Part shown: piece after piece, positions 6,360-7,341 of the stretch
Layout of the letters: every line of letters starts with the position of its first letter
Position numbering within the stretch: position 1 is the stretch's first letter
Assembly (NCBI GenBank): GCA_031362265.1
Contig: JANLSE010000207.1
Span: forward strand, 1-7,341
DNA from: JANLSE01 sp031362265
Lineage (GTDB): Bacteria > Chloroflexota > Chloroflexia > Chloroflexales > Roseiflexaceae
Reading direction: 5' to 3'
DNA: 7,341 bases
Notes under the pieces: generated by a model
Told to the model about the DNA's origin: nothing
Database searches by the model: none
The model's input: the letters and a program-made list of their open reading frames with translations, nothing else
Position numbers and translations under genes: made by a program

Positions 6360-6380
6360 GCAAGAAACAGACGTTCTTGC
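6360..6380 (+). repeat. Perfect hairpin just upstream of tnpB, candidate left-end structure
   Basis: GCAAGAA (6360-6366) and TTCTTGC (6374-6380) form a perfect 7-bp stem with a 7-base loop, 32 bases before the tnpB start. IS200/IS605 elements carry short sub-terminal hairpins, not terminal inverted repeats, at their ends, so this is the best candidate for the left-end hairpin. The four A residues after it argue against a plus-strand terminator. Confidence 0.4.
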
Positions 6381-6412
6381 AAAATGTTTCGTTGTATGTT
6401 CTAATCAACCCC

Positions 6413-7341
6413 ATGCAACGAACAATACGGCTACAACTGAACCCCTCCCACGCGCAAGCGGAGTCTCTGACGGAGACAAGCCGCCTGTTTACGCTGGCGT
6501 TCAATCGGTTTGTCCAGTTCGGATGGGATGCGGGCATCAGGAATGCCACGAAGCTGCACTATCTGGCCTACTATCCGGTGCGTGCCGAGCTGCCCGATTT
6601 GAATAGCAACCTGATCAATACCGCTCGTGCCAAGGCTGCCGAAGCGGTCAAGAGTGCGTTTGAACTGCGAAAGAAGCTCGACACCAAGGTACATATGCCG
6701 CACTCGGACTCCTGCCCGCCGCGCTATAACGTGCATACGTACAAAGTCGACTGGGAGAGTTGCACGGTACGCCTATCGCTGGTTGGTGAACGTCAGACCA
6801 TCCGCTTCACGATTCCTGAATACAGCGCGAAGTGGGCGGGCTATCCAACCGACACCGCCGATCTGCTGTTTCGCCATGGCTCCTGGTGGCTGCACATCGT
6901 GGTGAGTGTCCCCGCTCCTGCGATTGCACCTGTCGCACAGGTAACGGGTGTTGACCTGGGCATCGTGCGACCGGCTGTTACCTCGAATAATGACTTCCTG
7001 GGCAAGCGCGCCTGGAAGGCGATTGAAGGCCGATTGTTTCACCTGAAACGTGCCTTGCAGCGCAAGCAGAAAGCAGGATCGAAGTCTGCGGCTCGACATC
7101 TGCGCAAGGTGCGGAGCAAACAATCCCGTTTTCGGCGCGATTGCGACCATGTACTGAGTAAACAGATTGTGCGGGGGGTAGCACCAGGAAGTACGATTGT
7201 GATCGAGAAACTGACCAACATTCGCAAGCATACCAAGGTCAGACGAAAGACCGAAACGAGCCGCCGTATCCACGGTTGGTCGTTTGCCCAACTGAAATCC
7301 TTTATTGAGTATAAGGCCGAAGAACGCGGGTGTACGGTGGT
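6413..7341 (+). CDS. tnpB: RNA-guided endonuclease TnpB (IS200/IS605 OrfB), 5' part
   Basis: The frame stays open from the ATG at 6413 to the window edge (309 codons plus two bases). The N-terminus (MQRTIRLQLNPSHAQ) is the typical strand of OrfB proteins, followed by a helical segment to about residue 90 and a beta-rich part to about 165. The RuvC-like nuclease begins at GVDLGI, whose Asp181 is the first catalytic acid, and the second acid is Glu265 in IVIEKLTNI. Between them lies a very basic helical linker (206-250). RIHGWSFAQLKSFIEYKAEERG (285-306) is the family's conserved stretch before the zinc finger. The zinc-finger cysteines and the third catalytic Asp lie beyond the edge, so activity cannot be judged. 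There is no clear Shine-Dalgarno before this ATG; a TTG at 6392 is a possible but weaker start. TnpB proteins are transposon-encoded nucleases guided by omega RNA and are ancestors of Cas12. Confidence 0.88.
   Translation, partial: MQRTIRLQLNPSHAQAESLTETSRLFTLAFNRFVQFGWDAGIRNATKLHYLAYYPVRAELPDLNSNLINTARAKAAEAVKSAFELRKKLDTKVHMPHSDSCPPRYNVHTYKVDWESCTVRLSLVGERQTIRFTIPEYSAKWAGYPTDTADLLFRHGSWWLHIVVSVPAPAIAPVAQVTGVDLGIVRPAVTSNNDFLGKRAWKAIEGRLFHLKRALQRKQKAGSKSAARHLRKVRSKQSRFRRDCDHVLSKQIVRGVAPGSTIVIEKLTNIRKHTKVRRKTETSRRIHGWSFAQLKSFIEYKAEERGCTV

Larger units (their letters stand above)
6360..7341 (+). mobile_element. IS200/IS605-family element (tnpB type), left part; left edge not defined
   Basis: The element is recognised from its TnpB coding sequence and the hairpin directly upstream. 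It has to begin somewhere between the serine hydrolase stop at 6301 and the tnpB start; the exact edge cannot be set because this family makes no target duplication and has no terminal inverted repeats. No TnpA (Y1 transposase) gene lies on this side, so it is either a tnpB-only element or carries tnpA beyond the edge. The right end and the guide (omega) RNA that normally overlaps the tnpB 3' end are outside the window. Confidence 0.55.

Noticed and set aside
6262..6606. 114-codon plus-strand frame bridging the hydrolase end and tnpB start
   Set aside because: It overlaps both real genes in another frame and its translation looks random; the gap is better explained as the left end of the mobile element.
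6773..7291. 172-codon minus-strand frame inside tnpB
   Set aside because: It is antisense to the RuvC motifs of TnpB, matches no family I recognise and has no ribosome binding site of note.
1..7341. CRISPR array, tRNA or rRNA gene
   Set aside because: No regularly spaced direct repeats, cloverleaf with CCA-type end or conserved rRNA stretch was seen.

Overview
The window looks like a chromosomal stretch of a moderate-GC free-living bacterium. A Tad/Flp-type pilus gene (cpaB) next to amidohydrolase and DMT-transporter genes, plus a stand-alone TnpB-type transposon gene, would fit the Chloroflexota (filamentous relatives such as Herpetosiphon or Chloroflexus). That assignment is inference from gene content and style; no rRNA or other marker is present.

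Layout. (1) Positions 1-565, minus strand: the N-terminal part of a CpaB/RcpC-like pilus assembly protein with a GTG start and a strong Shine-Dalgarno sequence. (2) 566-901: a non-coding stretch with a 13-bp perfect hairpin that probably ends the transcript arriving from the right. (3) 902-3057, minus strand: a two-gene unit, first a five-helix half-size EamA/DMT membrane protein and then a D-aminoacylase-family amidohydrolase with unusual metal-site residues. (4) 3058-3188: a short divergent regulatory region with back-to-back -10-like hexamers. (5) 3189-6301, plus strand: a metallo-beta-lactamase-fold hydrolase, a cytoplasmic NodB-fold deacetylase, and a penicillin-binding-protein/D-aminopeptidase-like serine hydrolase. 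The last two overlap by 8 bases. (6) 6290-6412: a dense group of short hairpins, partly mutually exclusive, starting at the serine hydrolase stop codon. (7) 6413-7341, plus strand: the first 309 codons of a TnpB (IS200/IS605 OrfB) protein, cut by the window edge.

Five genes around the divergent region (four hydrolases and a small transporter) look like an accessory module. Three of the hydrolases belong to families that cleave amide bonds of N-acyl or D-configured amino compounds: D-aminoacylase, NodB-type deacetylase/amidase, and a serine hydrolase with the SxxK/YxN/HxG triad. None shows a signal peptide. The simplest reading is intracellular breakdown or salvage of an N-acylated or D-amino-acid-containing compound, with the DMT protein moving substrate or product. 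The substrate cannot be read from the sequence. The pilus gene and the TnpB element appear unrelated to this module.
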